A DNA stretch of 22,500 nucleotides from Stramonita haemastoma (lineage: Eukaryota > Mollusca > Gastropoda > Neogastropoda > Muricidae): NCBI GenBank assembly GCA_030674155.1, contig CM060339.1, positions 30,880,079 to 30,902,578 of the forward strand, read 5' to 3'. Both the position numbers and the translations under genes were made by a program. Below are positions 1 to 11,513 of the stretch, one piece after another. Numbering within the stretch: position 1 is the stretch's first letter; each line of letters begins with the position of its first letter. The notes under the pieces are model-generated. The model made no database searches. It saw only the letters and a list, made by a program, of their open reading frames with translations, and was not told where the DNA came from.

Positions 1-1
1 A

Positions 2-667
2 TGCAGATTTCAGCAAAACAAAAGAAAAGTTGTGACCAGTGTACATGACAACAGTGACTGTGACAGGGACGAATATGAAAACTGTAGCCAACAAGACAAT
101 GTTGGATATCTTTACCTTGATTCTGAAGGTTTTAACAGACAACTGACTGATGACAACCTTGAAGTCACAGATGATGGTATTAATGATGCTGAGATGGAAG
201 AGAAGGACGACGACTACCTACCTGACAAAACTGAAAGTGTTGATGACTTATCTGACAAGGCAAATGACCACAAAGCTGACAGAGAAGAAAACAGAGATGG
301 TGATAAAACTGACAATAACACTATGACTGCCAACAGCAGAACACAGATGACAGAGTCAGTTAACATTGAACCAGAGTGTGATAAAACAGGGGATGATGAA
401 AGCAATGGCAGCAAACCAGAAAATACCGATGGTTTCCTACAAAGTTCAATGTGTCCTAATACTAAAAGACCGAGCAGGAAAGATGTTTTATGTTTTGCAG
501 GTGAACTGACGAACCCACAGAGCAGTGGCCCACCACAGAAACAGAGAGGCAGGCAGACCAGACAGTCTGTGAGCATGAAGCAGGCTCCACGACCCAGACG
601 TGCTGCTTCTCAAGCAGGTCCTACCAAGCCAGGCTGCCGTAAAGTGCCAGCAAGGTCTGGCAGCTAA
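2..667 (+). CDS. Acidic N-terminal ORF of LINE-A (partial, runs off left edge)
   Basis: This frame is open from base 2 to the TAA at 665-667. It is about 221 codons with no ATG at its left end, so it continues from outside the window. The first roughly 150 residues are rich in Asp, Glu, Asn and Ser, with runs such as EEKDDD. The last 60 turn basic and rich in Pro, Arg and Gln (PRPRRAAS), as in a nucleic-acid-binding tail. I see no RRM or zinc knuckle. The same frame continues open past the TAA to a TAG at 785 and then into the endonuclease. It is therefore either an ORF1 followed by ORF2, or the front of one long ORF broken by two nonsense mutations. Membership of the LINE is inferred from frame and position; a fragment of a host gene cannot be excluded. 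Confidence 0.5.
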   Translation, partial: CRFQQNKRKVVTSVHDNSDCDRDEYENCSQQDNVGYLYLDSEGFNRQLTDDNLEVTDDGINDAEMEEKDDDYLPDKTESVDDLSDKANDHKADREENRDGDKTDNNTMTANSRTQMTESVNIEPECDKTGDDESNGSKPENTDGFLQSSMCPNTKRPSRKDVLCFAGELTNPQSSGPPQKQRGRQTRQSVSMKQAPRPRRAASQAGPTKPGCRKVPARSGS

Positions 668-787
668 AGCAGTATCACGGAGTCTTTTCAAAGACTACAT
701 TCTGGTGATAGAGAAAGTGGCAAAGACATGACCCCAAGGTCAACAGCCAAATCTAATAATGAAGATAGCACATGCATGTCTAAATAG

Positions 788-2164
788 GGATTCGGCCGGG
801 CCAGAGAATCGCATTGTCAATGGCAGAAGAAGGTCTCTGCTGTTACAACTAACATCAAGGGTTTAGAGGCAGGACCTGATCAAGGTGTTAATACTTCTGG
901 CATACATTTTCTAAACTATAATGTAAATGGTCTTTTACCTAAAATTGACAACATGACTTTTGTTAGTTTTTTGCTTAGATATGATATAATTTGTTTAACA
1001 GAAACCTTTGTTGCTTCTAATGTTGACTTTTCCATTTTCAGGGATTATGTAATGTTCATTTCAGGGGCAATAAAACTGTCTCATCAAGGAAGATTTTCAG
1101 GAGGGGTAATTCTTTTAGTCAGAAAATCCATTGGAACCTTTGTGGAAAAAATTGAGGTTGGTTTTGACAATACTATTGTTGTAAAGTTGCACAAAGACTT
1201 ATTGGGTACTAGTAAAGATATTATGTTAGTCTGCACGTATATTCCTCCTTGTGAATCTGTATTCTGGAAAACTAAACAAGGGGTGTATGGTATGGAAGAT
1301 TTGGAACAGTGTATACTTGAGCTTCAAAGCTTGTATGATGACTTTAATCTGTTGATAACAGGGGATGTTAATGCTCGAACAGCTAACCAAAATTACAATG
1401 TGGGGGATGACTTTGATGATTTTGAAAACCTGTACTCTTTTTCAAATCTTCAATTGCCTAGAAAATCACATGATACTGAAACAAATGCATTTGGTAACCA
1501 GTTAATTGAAGTTTGTAATATGTTTGATTGTGTTATTTTAAATGGGCTTTGTAATGCAGGATTTGATGATAGTTTTACTTTCATAGCATCTTCTGGGTCT
1601 AGTACAGTTGATTACTTTATTGCCTCTTTGGATCTATTAGAATCTGTTCAAATACCTTCGCTGGTTATAGAAAGTATAACAGAATCTGATCATCTTCCAG
1701 TTTGTATGAAGATGGAACCTGTTAATAACATTGCTGTAAATTTTTGCAATCAGACATCAAAAATGGAAGTAACTTACGAAAAATTTATATGGAATGAGAC
1801 TGAGAAAGATGACTTTCTTAAGACTTTAAGCACTACTGATATACAGACTAAATTTACAAAGGCCATAAGTACTATTGAGAACAATATAGAAGATGCCTTA
1901 AATATATTTGTTGAAAGTTTGAAAGAGGCTAGTATATGCATGTTTAAAAAAATTCCACAGCATAAAGTTAAAAAGTCTGAATGGTTTGATGATGAATGTA
2001 AAGCTGCCAAAAAAGAAAGTAGATCAAAGTTAAATGATTTCAGAAGAACCAGAAATGAAGAGGACAGACAAAATTATATTCAGAAAAGAAAAATTTATAA
2101 GCGTTTACTAAAGATAAAAAAAACAATGTTACAGAAGAATGAAAGCAGAATCTTTAGCGAATAA
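788..2164 (+). pseudogene. LINE-A AP endonuclease domain, frameshifted from its RT
   Basis: The endonuclease nicks target DNA to prime reverse transcription. Frame 2 is open from 788, just after a TAG, to the TAA at 2162-2164. Homology begins before the first ATG (953): the LNYNVNGL motif at about 911-934 is the usual first strand of LINE endonucleases. Other family motifs follow in order: CLTET with the catalytic Glu codon at 1001, GGVILLVRK, TGDVNARTA near 1360-1383, VDY near 1608, and SDHLP with Asp and His codons at 1688-1693. A basic, Lys-rich linker follows. The frame then ends 26 nt into the RT reading frame instead of fusing to it. The start at 788 is only the end of the open stretch, not a claimed initiation codon. 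Confidence 0.8.
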
Positions 2165-4289
2165 TATTTCAAATTCTTCTCATTTTTGGAAAGAAGTAAG
2201 GAGCTTGGGGTGTGGAAATCGTGCAGTTATTTACAACAATATTAGTACAGAAGACTGGTTTAACCATTTTAAAAGTGTTTTTCAGAATCTTGAAGAAACT
2301 GTGGAAGAAAACGATGTAGATATAGATTTAATGGAAGAAATAGAACATAGCTTAAATAAAGACATATCGGAAACTGAAGTAGTACACGCAATATCTAAAC
2401 TTAAAATAGGGAAAGTAAGTGGAATTGACAATATATCAGCTGAAATGTTGAAGAATGGAGACAAAGCTGTACTGGAGTTTTTGGTAAAAAATTTTAACGC
2501 TATTTTTGCTTCAGGTGTGTATCCCAAAGACTGGTCAAAAGCCATAATAATACCCATTTATAAAAAAGGGGATCCTGATAATACAGATAACTACAGAGGA
2601 GTGTCTTTGTTAAGTGTCCTTTCTAGATGTTATACAACGATATTAAATTCAAGACTTTATAACTGGTTAGAAGACAACAATTTGATTTCTGAGAATCAGG
2701 CAGGTTTTCGTAGAGGATATTCAACAGTTGATCAAATATTCAATCTATATGCAATTGTCCAAAAATGTATGATGAAGAAAGGCAGAAAATTATATGTAGC
2801 ATTTGTTGATTTTAAAAAAGCTTTTGATTCTGTACATCATGACAAACTCCTTCAATGCATGAGAAATCAAGGTGTGAATGGAAGGTTTTTGGCCTCTTTG
2901 AAAGCAATGTATTTTTCTTTAATTTCATGCGTACGTGCAAATTGTGAACTTACTGACTATTTTGAGTGTCCTGTTGGTGTAAGACAAGGTTGTGTTTTAA
3001 GTCCTACTTTATTTTCTGTTTTCATAAATCAGCTTGCTACTCACATGAATGTTAAAGGAAGACATGGTATACAGGTTTTCCCAGGCATTATGGAATTGTT
3101 TGTATTACTTTTTGCAGACGATGTGGCTTTATTGTCTTCAACAGTACATGGTTTACAAAACCAGTTAAATATCCTTCAGAACTGTTGTAAGGACATGAAA
3201 TTGAATGTGAACACTGAGAAAACAAAAATTATGGTATTTAGAAAGGGAGGCTATTTAGGACGACATGAACAGTGGGTTTTTAATGGTAAGAAATTAGACG
3301 TGGTAAACAGTTATTGTTATTTAGGATTCCTTTTCACAACAATGATTAGTATGAAGAGAGGTACCAAACATTTAGCATCTAAGGGTAAGAAAGCAGTAGT
3401 CCAATTGAATAAGGTTTTTCAAAAATATAAGGAAATGACTGCCAAAGCATTTTTCAAGATTTTTTACATTAAAATTCAACCGATTCTTCTGTATGCCTCT
3501 GAAATATGGGGTTTAACCAAATTAGATCATTTAGAAAAGGTCCACTCTATGGCTTGCAAAAGGTTTTTAGGTGTTCCAGTAAGAACTCCAAATAAAATGG
3601 TTTATGGTGATTTAGGAAGATTTCCTCTTTACGTTAATTCTTGTGTTTCCGTCTTAAGGTATTGGTTTAGATTATTACAAATGAAGAATGAAAGATTGCC
3701 ACATGTGGCTTACCAGATGTTATTCGAATTAGATAAAATGGGTAAAGATTGTTGGGTGTCAAAAATTAGGGAAATTTTATGTAAGACAAGATTTAGTTTT
3801 GTTTGGCTGCAGCAGGGTGTGGGTCAGGTCAAAATGTTTCTTAGACTATTTAAACAGAGACTTGTTGATTTGTACATTCACGAATGGTCAGGCACTATAA
3901 GAGACCGTGATAGATACGACAACTATAGATCTTTTAAGGTTATTTTTGAGAAAGAAAAATATGTGTCTGAAATGGATACCTACTGTTTCAGAGTTGCCAT
4001 CTCACAAGCCAGATTTAATGTTCTCCCCCTTAATGCAAACATGCATCGCTTTAGCAATGTACTTCAGAAGAAATCATGTCCATTTTGCAAGTCAGTTGTG
4101 GAAGACGAACAGCATTTTCTTTTTGTGTGTCCCATGTATTCTGACTTAAGAACTAAGTTTCTGGGGGATTTAGTTAGAACCCCAATCCACGTGCTGTTAG
4201 AAGTGTCTAATAACAATCAAATGCACAATGTGTCAAGGTATATTTTTCACTCTGTGAACAAAAGAAAGAAAGAGCTGACTGGAATTTGA
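2139..4289 (+). CDS. LINE-A reverse transcriptase with C-terminal zinc motif
   Basis: The reverse transcriptase copies element RNA at the nicked target. Numbered from the ATG at 2139 (716 aa), the visible motifs are YKKGDPDNTDNYRG and QAGFRRGYST in the fingers; VDFKKAFD with catalytic Asp224; GVRQGCVLSP from Gly280; and FADD with catalytic Asp327 and Asp328. After the thumb, LNVNTEKTK and a YLG motif follow. A CPFC...H....C element uses Cys647, Cys650, His659 and Cys664. All three catalytic aspartates are present and no stop interrupts 716 codons. The ATG is probably not the natural start: this frame is open from 2118 and should be fused to the endonuclease upstream. The likely lesion is an indel in the 2118-2161 overlap, near the A8 run at 2116-2123. 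No RNase H is seen. Confidence 0.85.
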   Translation: MKAESLANNISNSSHFWKEVRSLGCGNRAVIYNNISTEDWFNHFKSVFQNLEETVEENDVDIDLMEEIEHSLNKDISETEVVHAISKLKIGKVSGIDNISAEMLKNGDKAVLEFLVKNFNAIFASGVYPKDWSKAIIIPIYKKGDPDNTDNYRGVSLLSVLSRCYTTILNSRLYNWLEDNNLISENQAGFRRGYSTVDQIFNLYAIVQKCMMKKGRKLYVAFVDFKKAFDSVHHDKLLQCMRNQGVNGRFLASLKAMYFSLISCVRANCELTDYFECPVGVRQGCVLSPTLFSVFINQLATHMNVKGRHGIQVFPGIMELFVLLFADDVALLSSTVHGLQNQLNILQNCCKDMKLNVNTEKTKIMVFRKGGYLGRHEQWVFNGKKLDVVNSYCYLGFLFTTMISMKRGTKHLASKGKKAVVQLNKVFQKYKEMTAKAFFKIFYIKIQPILLYASEIWGLTKLDHLEKVHSMACKRFLGVPVRTPNKMVYGDLGRFPLYVNSCVSVLRYWFRLLQMKNERLPHVAYQMLFELDKMGKDCWVSKIREILCKTRFSFVWLQQGVGQVKMFLRLFKQRLVDLYIHEWSGTIRDRDRYDNYRSFKVIFEKEKYVSEMDTYCFRVAISQARFNVLPLNANMHRFSNVLQKKSCPFCKSVVEDEQHFLFVCPMYSDLRTKFLGDLVRTPIHVLLEVSNNNQMHNVSRYIFHSVNKRKKELTGI

Positions 4290-5083
<794 letters not shown>

Positions 5084-5182
5084 TAGGTTTTAAAGTGCGC
5101 ACACCAATTTTATTATGAGTGCACATATTCGTTTGTAGTAATACATGCGCGTACGGCTTGCGTGAGAATAGGCGTGTTTCTA

Positions 5183-5317
5183 GGTGTGTGTGTGTGTGTG
5201 TATGTGTGTGCGTGCGTGCGGGCGTGCGTGTGTGTGTATATGTGTGAATGCGTGTGTGTTAGTGTGTGTGTTTGTGTTGTGTGTGTGAATGCGTGTGTGT
5301 TAGTGTGTGTGTTTGTG

Positions 5318-5411
<94 letters not shown>

Positions 5412-5454
5412 ATGCCTGTGAGCGTGTATATGTGTGTGTTCTGTATGTGTGTGT
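5183..5454 (+). repeat. (TG)n microsatellite with an internal 41-bp duplication
   Basis: An imperfect TG/CG stretch (5183-5320) leads into a pure (TG) run (about 5320-5410), then an interrupted tail. Within the imperfect part, a 41-bp block beginning with GAATGCGTGTG at 5246 is repeated in tandem at 5287. That shows expansion by a larger unit as well as by dinucleotide slippage. Confidence 0.93.
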
Positions 5455-5597
5455 GTATGTATGTATGTATGTATGTATGTATGTATGTATGTATGTATGT
5501 ATGTATGTATGTATGTATGTATGTATGTATGTATGTATGTATGTACGTACGTATTTTGTTTTGTCTTGTTTTGTTTTGTTTTGTTTTGTTTTGTTTA
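5455..5597 (+). repeat. (TATG)n followed by (TTTTG)n
   Basis: About 24 tandem TATG/GTAT units run to roughly 5544. Two variant ACGT units follow, then eight or so TTTTG/TTTTC pentamers to 5597. The order TG, then TATG, then TTTTG suggests stepwise birth of new repeat types from the edge of the older one. Confidence 0.93.
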
Positions 5598-5645
5598 ATG
5601 TCCTTCTCTACTAGGTGATATAAACACACCCACATTCAAACCATC

Positions 5646-5647
<2 letters not shown>

Positions 5648-5742
<95 letters not shown>

Positions 5743-5750
5743 CTCTCTTT
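5648..5750 (+). repeat. (CT)n microsatellite
   Basis: A second pure CT tract of about 90 bp, grading into CCTCTCTCTTTCCC. It has the same strand orientation as the tracts at 4982 and 6380, leaving pyrimidines on the + strand in all three. Confidence 0.95.
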
Positions 5751-5981
5751 CCCTTTCCTTTCCCCTCCAACTTCCACCTTCACATATTCTATCCTAGACT
5801 TATTATGGAGAAGAGTGTTTTGGTTGTTATGTTGGATTAAAACTGTATTCTTACCATTTGAATATATATAGAAATGTGTTTTCATATAGCTTTTTGTGTT
5901 TAAAGGATTTTATGGGTTGTTGGTTTTTTTTTTTATCTGGTTCTTCCCCCTTTTATGCCTACTTTGCTTCTTTTCCCGCTT

Positions 5982-5993
5982 ACACACACACAC

Positions 5994-6038
<45 letters not shown>

Positions 6039-6058
6039 GCGCGCGCGCGCGCCGCGCT
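5982..6058 (+). repeat. (CA)n-(CG)n compound repeat, strong Z-DNA candidate
   Basis: About 21 CA dinucleotides (one AAC slip at 5993) change directly into about 16 CG dinucleotides (6024-6058). The CG run is exceptional in animal DNA, where CpG is normally depleted by methylation and deamination. Alternating CG of this length is the strongest natural Z-DNA-forming sequence. No promoter or gene is visible next to it. Confidence 0.93.
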
Positions 6059-6061
6059 CAC

Positions 6062-6372
6062 GCATTATAGATTTTTAATGCCTTCTGTTTCATGGTCCTA
6101 AATATTTGCTATTTTTTAAATATTTTTTTGCTATGTTATTTTTTGTTTAAATAATTATCAGTGTAGCCAGTTAGGATGACGCGTTTTGTTGAATGTATTC
6201 TGTTTTCTTCTTTTAAAATATTGGTTGAACTGCTTCTGGTGGTGATGCTGGTATGTAGGGGTAGGGAGGGGGTTTCTTAGCTTTAGTCCCTGATCAGGGC
6301 AAGGGCCGGATGAAAAAAAGTATGTAATACTTACTCTGTTACCCTTGAAAAATAAAGATTATTCATTCATAA
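6062..6372 (+). mobile_element. Orphan LINE 3'-end fragment (tentative)
   Basis: The segment ends in AATAAAGATTATTCATTCAT (about 6351-6370), a poly(A)-signal-like hexamer followed by a short ATTC repeat. Before it comes a GGGCAAGGGCCGGATG block. This resembles the 3' termini of LINEs in invertebrate genomes. No RT coding sequence precedes it, so it would be a strongly 5'-truncated copy. Alternatively it is the true end of LINE-A, with the intervening repeats lying inside a 2-kb 3' UTR. The left boundary is arbitrary. Confidence 0.35.
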
Positions 6373-6379
6373 ATATTAT

Positions 6380-6701
<322 letters not shown>

Positions 6702-6958
6702 GGTGTATGGGGTGCTTAAGGAGAGGTGGTACCTTTGTAAACCTGGCAGTAGCATCCCTTGGGATGGACGGGAGCACTGGTCCTCACTTGGCACTCAACT
6801 CTCACTTCTGGGTCCGGGTCCTTAACCCACCCACACCCCGGTAACCGCTTCTACTGGCGGGCGAAACGTTGTGAGGGGCTGGTGCATTCTTATCCACCAG
6901 TAGGAGTCCTGGAGAGGAGATGGGCGCCACCAAGCTTCCTCAAGCTCACTGCAAGGAC

Positions 6959-7996
6959 ATGATGAGAAAAACAAAACAGAAAGACATGCCGGATCGGTTC
7001 GAGGCCCGGATCAACAACGACCGCGCTACCCACTGCAAGCCTCCAGGGTGGGAGTGACAAGTGTGCTACTGGGGCAGAACCAACTCTAAAGCTTCCAGCT
7101 AAAGGGGCAACCATTGGTACATGGAATGTAAGGACTCTGTACCAAACAGGAAGAGTACAGGAACTTACACATGAATTACAGAGGTATAAATGGGACATCT
7201 CAGGGCTTGCGGAAGTCAGATGGATTGGCTTCGGAGAAACAACCACGCAAGACGGCCACAAAATATGGTACAGCGGAGAAGAGAAACTACATCAACATGG
7301 AGTAGGCTTTATTGTCAGGAAAGAGATTGTGTCAAGCATCATCAGCTGCACACCAGTATCCAGCAGACTCATCTCAATCAGAGTTTCTGCAAAACCCCAG
7401 AATCTCACCATCATCCAAGTGAACGCTCCAACATCTGACTACGATGATGACCAGATAGAAGAATTCTATGAAGAACTTGAAAACGTCATCTCCAAAACGC
7501 CCAAAAAAGACATCCTTATTGTGGAAGGCGATTGGAATGCTAAGGTGGGACCTGATGCCTATGACACCTGGGCAGGAACCACAGACGCTTGGACTGGGAG
7601 AAAGAAACAAATGACAGAGGACAGCGGCTGCAGGAATTCGCAAAGAAGCACAAATTAACTTTGGCTAACACACTCCACCCTCACAAGCCATCCAGAACAT
7701 CAACCTGGCACTCACCAAATGGTCTGATTCATAATCAAATTGATTACATTCTGTCACCCCAAAGATTCAAATCCAGCATAAACAAGGCAAACACAAGAAC
7801 ATTCCCAGGAGCTGACATTGGTAGTGATCATGACCTTGTACTTACCACCATCAGGCTGAAACTGAAAGCAAAACAACAGCCAAAAAGCCCACGCATAAGA
7901 TTCGACGTGGAAAAACTCAAAGACCAAACAGTGGTTGAGATCTTCCAAGCCAACATTGGAGGAAAGTCCACCGCACTCACAAGCCATCGACAATGA
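6959..7996 (+). pseudogene. RTE AP endonuclease domain, frameshifted
   Basis: The likely start is the ATG pair at 6959/6962 (MMRKTKQKD). An apparent extra T near 7049 shifts this into the frame carrying the main homology. Family motifs in order: GTWNVRTLY at about 7116, GLAEVRW near 7203, GVGFIVRK near 7302, GDWNAKVGPD near 7530-7560, then a frameshift near 7575-7600. The next frame continues through NDRGQRLQEFA, TWHSPNG, NQIDYI and SDHDLV, where the last carries the catalytic Asp-His pair. The frame breaks again near 7980. The protein would nick target DNA for target-primed reverse transcription, but this copy cannot encode it. Confidence 0.83.
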
Positions 7997-10025
7997 TGTG
8001 GACACACTGGCCAACAACATCAAAGAAGTGCAAACGACAGCAACAGAAGAAACATTAGGAAGAAGCAGAACAAAGAAACAACCCTGGGTGACAAATGAGG
8101 TTCTTGACCTCTGCGACAAAAGAAGAGAACTTAAGAAACAAAAGTTCACAAGTCAAGAAGCTTACAAGAAGTACATGGATACCACAGAGAAGTGAGGAAA
8201 AAGATGAGAGAAGCAAAAGAAGCGTGGATAGAAGAACAATGCAACAACATCGAAGCTGGAATGGCCAAGGGAAACAGCAAAACAGCTTACGACACTTTGA
8301 AAGCACTAACGAAAACCACACAGCATAAAGCTTCTGTTATTGAAGACAAAGAAGAAATCTTTTAACGGAAAAAAATGCCATTATCTAACGCTGGACAGAA
8401 TACTGTGAGGGATTGTATAACTACCCACTACGCCCAGATACCAACATAGTTTCTGACAAACCCCCTGAACACCAAGATAAAGACCCACCAATACTAAGGT
8501 GTGAAGTAAACACAGCTATTAAACAATTGAAGAAGGGGAAGTCCCTGAAATTGATAACATCCCAGCTGAACTCATAAAAAAATGGAGGGAATGAAACAGC
8601 AAGGCGATTCACAGAACTTTGTCAGAAGATCCACAACACCAAAGAATGGCCAAAAGAATGGACACAGTCTCTTGTAATACCCCTCCCAAAGACAGGAAAC
8701 CTCAAGCAATGTCAGAACTACAGAACCATCAGTCTCATAAGTCATCCTAGCAAGATCATGCTGCAGGTATTCTTAACAGACTGAAAAACCAAGCGGAAAA
8801 ACTCCTGGCAGAAGAACAAGCGGGCTTTAGACCAAAACACAGCACAATGGAACAAATTTTCAAACTGAGAATTCTGATACAGAAGCATCTCCAACACCAA
8901 AAAGACTTGTACCACAATTTCATAGACTTCAAAAAGGCCTTTGACAGGGTATGGCATGACGGCCTCTAGCAAGTACTCAGGCACTTCAACATTGACAGCT
9001 GCCTAACTGAAGTCATTAAGGCTCTGTACGAGAACGCAAAAAGCGCAGATTTTATGAACAATCACGTGGGCGAGTTCTTCAAGACCACGGTTGGGGTCCG
9101 CCAGGGCTGCCTTCTCTCACCTGTACTCTTCAACCTCTTCCTCGAAAACATCATGACAGAGATACTGCAAAACCACCACACTTCCATCTCCATTGGTGGA
9201 AGACCCCTTTGCAACCTCAGATTTGCAGATGACATTGACCTCATGGGCAGCAGCAAACAAGAACTGCAAATCCTCACAGACAACTTAACAGATCGAGCGA
9301 GCGCATACGGCATTGAGGTCAGTACAGAGAAATCAAAGATCATGGTCAACAGCGCAAGTAATGACATCACGGAAATAAAGATGAATGGAGAAATACTAGC
9401 AGAGGTGAGCCAATTCAAATACTTAGGCTCCATCCTAACAAAAGATGGCACATCAAACAATGAGGTGAAAGCTCGCATTGCAACAGCAACATCTGCTCTA
9501 GTCAGACTCCAGAGGATCATCAGAAACAACAACATCAGCTTCTCCACCAAATACCACCTCTACAAATCCCTCGTGACATCTATCCTCCTATATGGCTGTG
9601 AATCAGGGACTCTGACAGCAGAGTTAGAGAGAAGAATCCAAGCATTCGAGAACAAGTGCCACAGAAGACTCCTCAAAATATCATACAAAGAACACAAGAC
9701 CAATAACTATGTGAAAGAAGAAATCAAAAAGCGTGTGGGCCCCCAAGAGCCTTTGCTCTCCACCATAAAGAGGAGAAAGCTGATGTGGTTTGGTCACACC
9801 ACAAGACACAACACCCTAGCAAAAACCATCTTGCAAGGAACAGTCGAGGGCAAGAGAAGAAGAGGCCGCCAAAAGAAATCATGGGTTGACAACATCAAAG
9901 ACTGGACTGCCCAACCCCTGCAACACCTCCTACTAGCCACACAGGATCGTGAAGCATGGAAAAAGATCTCCGTTGCGTCTTCTCTCATGTCCCCCCTACA
10001 TCCTTTGGGACATGGGACTGAGTGA
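7997..10025 (+). pseudogene. RTE reverse transcriptase, multiple frameshifts and a TAG
   Basis: Homology continues across several frames: a Lys-rich linker (KKQPWVTNEVLDLCDKRREL) near 8070-8130, then an RT core. Fingers motifs are EEQAGFRPKHST near 8812-8850. Motif A is FIDFKKAFD with catalytic Asp at 8925-8927, motif B is GVRQGCLLSP near 9093-9122, and motif C is FADD with Asp codons at 9228-9233. The longest intact piece is 9054-10025 (323 aa), which includes the thumb and a basic C-terminus (GKRRRGRQKKSW). Lesions I can place are a shift near 8190, a TAA near 8362 with an adjacent shift, an apparent lost C near 8543, an extra A in the A run near 8577, a shift near 8767 and a TAG at 8967-8969. 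All catalytic residues survive, but no intact protein is possible. Confidence 0.85.
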
Positions 10026-10038
10026 GTGAGTGAGTGAG

Positions 10039-10762
10039 CATGTTGTTATTAAGAGCTTGTCATGGCTAAAGGCAATCTCAAAACAACATTTTACAACATT
10101 ACAACATTCTAGTGTAGGCCTTGGCAATTAGCTAACATCAATACCCCACACAGCTTTTGGCCTGGGCCAAACTCACTGCCTTACTAAACATAAACAAATT
10201 AAATTGTCTATTGATTAAAAAAAATTCCAGTCAGTTAATCATCTTTATTTATCTGAACTACCTGTTGATTTGTCTTGATTTTATTGCTTTTGTATGATTC
10301 ATGTCAGTTCACCATGTTTTATACATGAAGAAAGGTTTTGTTTTCTTTCTTAATATTTCTTTGTTTTTCTGAACCATGTACACAAACAAATGAAAGTTTT
10401 TTATCATAATTCTTGTTAGTTACTGTTCATGACCATGTAATCATCAATTCTATAATAAAAGTATTGTTGTACATCAACACTTTGCTTTGTTTTTTATTCA
10501 AATGTCATAATTGGTGTCACATGTAATGTTACCACACAAACTTTAAAGACCCATATCAGAGTTGTGTTTTGCACAATCTGTTTTCCATTCCATGGCTTTA
10601 ATCTACATGCAATAACTAATGATGCTGAGGTATTCATTGAATACTGGTCCAGAATGTCTTGGCTGTGTGATATTGTCATGACCCCCTGGTAACATGCATT
10701 ACAGTGTCACACTTATTGCCGGTACCTACTCCCATAATTAAAAAAATGTTTTTGGTTTCTTT
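10039..10762 (+). other. Unannotated spacer
   Basis: AT-rich sequence between the RTE tail and the 388-bp duplication. There is no long open frame with codon bias and no tRNA-like boxes. AATAAA at about 10453 could be a polyadenylation signal, but no gene upstream supports that. I see nothing else in it. Confidence 0.6.
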
Positions 10763-11513
10763 GTGTCTAATGGTTGGTACTAAGTAGTAACTTCACTTCT
10801 GAATACTGTTTGTTGTAAATACATGTTTTCATTTAAAGTTATAGGCACAACAGTGTCACAGTGAAATGCTGTTACATTTTTTGGAGCACGTGACTTCATT
10901 TGCATATATCTGAAGATACGAACCACCTGCTGCTGTTTTGATAATGGCTACAAAATCTTTAACCATTTGGCTTTTCAAAATTAACAGAATAAAGCCTTTA
11001 TCACAATATTTAGAAATTGAGCCATTTTCCTGTTTTTGTTGCCAACAGTGGAGAAATAGTCTCTTACAAAGAAAAACTGAAAAATTCTACCTAATACCGT
11101 CATAAGTAGTAGTAGCAGTAGTAGCAGTAGTAGTAGCAGTAGTAGTAGTAGTGTCTAATGGTTGGTACTAAGTAGTAACTTCACTTCTGAATACTGTTTG
11201 TTGTAAATACATGTTTTCATTTAAAGTTATAGGCACAACAGTGTCACAGTGAAATGCTGTTACATTTTTTGGAACACGTGACTTCATTTGCATATATCTG
11301 AAGATACGAACCACCTGCTGCTGTTTTGATAATGGCTACAAAATCTTTAACCATTTGGCTTTTCAAAATTAACAGAATAAAGCCTTTATCACAATATTTA
11401 GAAATTGAGCCATTTTCCTGTTTTTGTTGCCAACAGTGGAGAAATAGTCTCTTACAAAGAAAAACTGAAAAATTCTACCTAATACCGTCATAAGTAGTAG
11501 TAGAAGTAGTAGC

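Larger units (their letters stand above)
6700..10038 (+). mobile_element. RTE-clade LINE, near full length but decayed
   Basis: This is a second non-LTR retrotransposon. A GC-richer leader (6700-6958) precedes an endonuclease-reverse transcriptase ORF, and the element closes in a (TGAG)5 tail at 10019-10038. RTE-clade traits are a compact endonuclease beginning GTWNVRTL, a single ORF, the absence of a separate ORF1 or RNase H, and a nearly absent 3' UTR. The TGA stop (10023-10025) lies inside the TGAG tail itself. Base composition (richer in C and A on the + strand) and codon use differ from LINE-A. Such endonuclease domains are often mis-annotated in animal genomes as craniofacial development protein 2-like. 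At least eight frame or stop lesions show the copy is dead. The left boundary is set by the end of the (TA)n tract. Confidence 0.85.

Noticed and set aside
214..691. Minus-strand frames opposite the acidic ORF
   Set aside because: They are antisense shadows: Asp/Glu/Ser-rich plus-strand sequence reads as Leu/Val/Ser-rich on the other strand. No motif supports them.
6890..7261. Minus-strand 123-codon frame
   Set aside because: It is antisense to the RTE leader and endonuclease, whose motifs are convincing on the plus strand.
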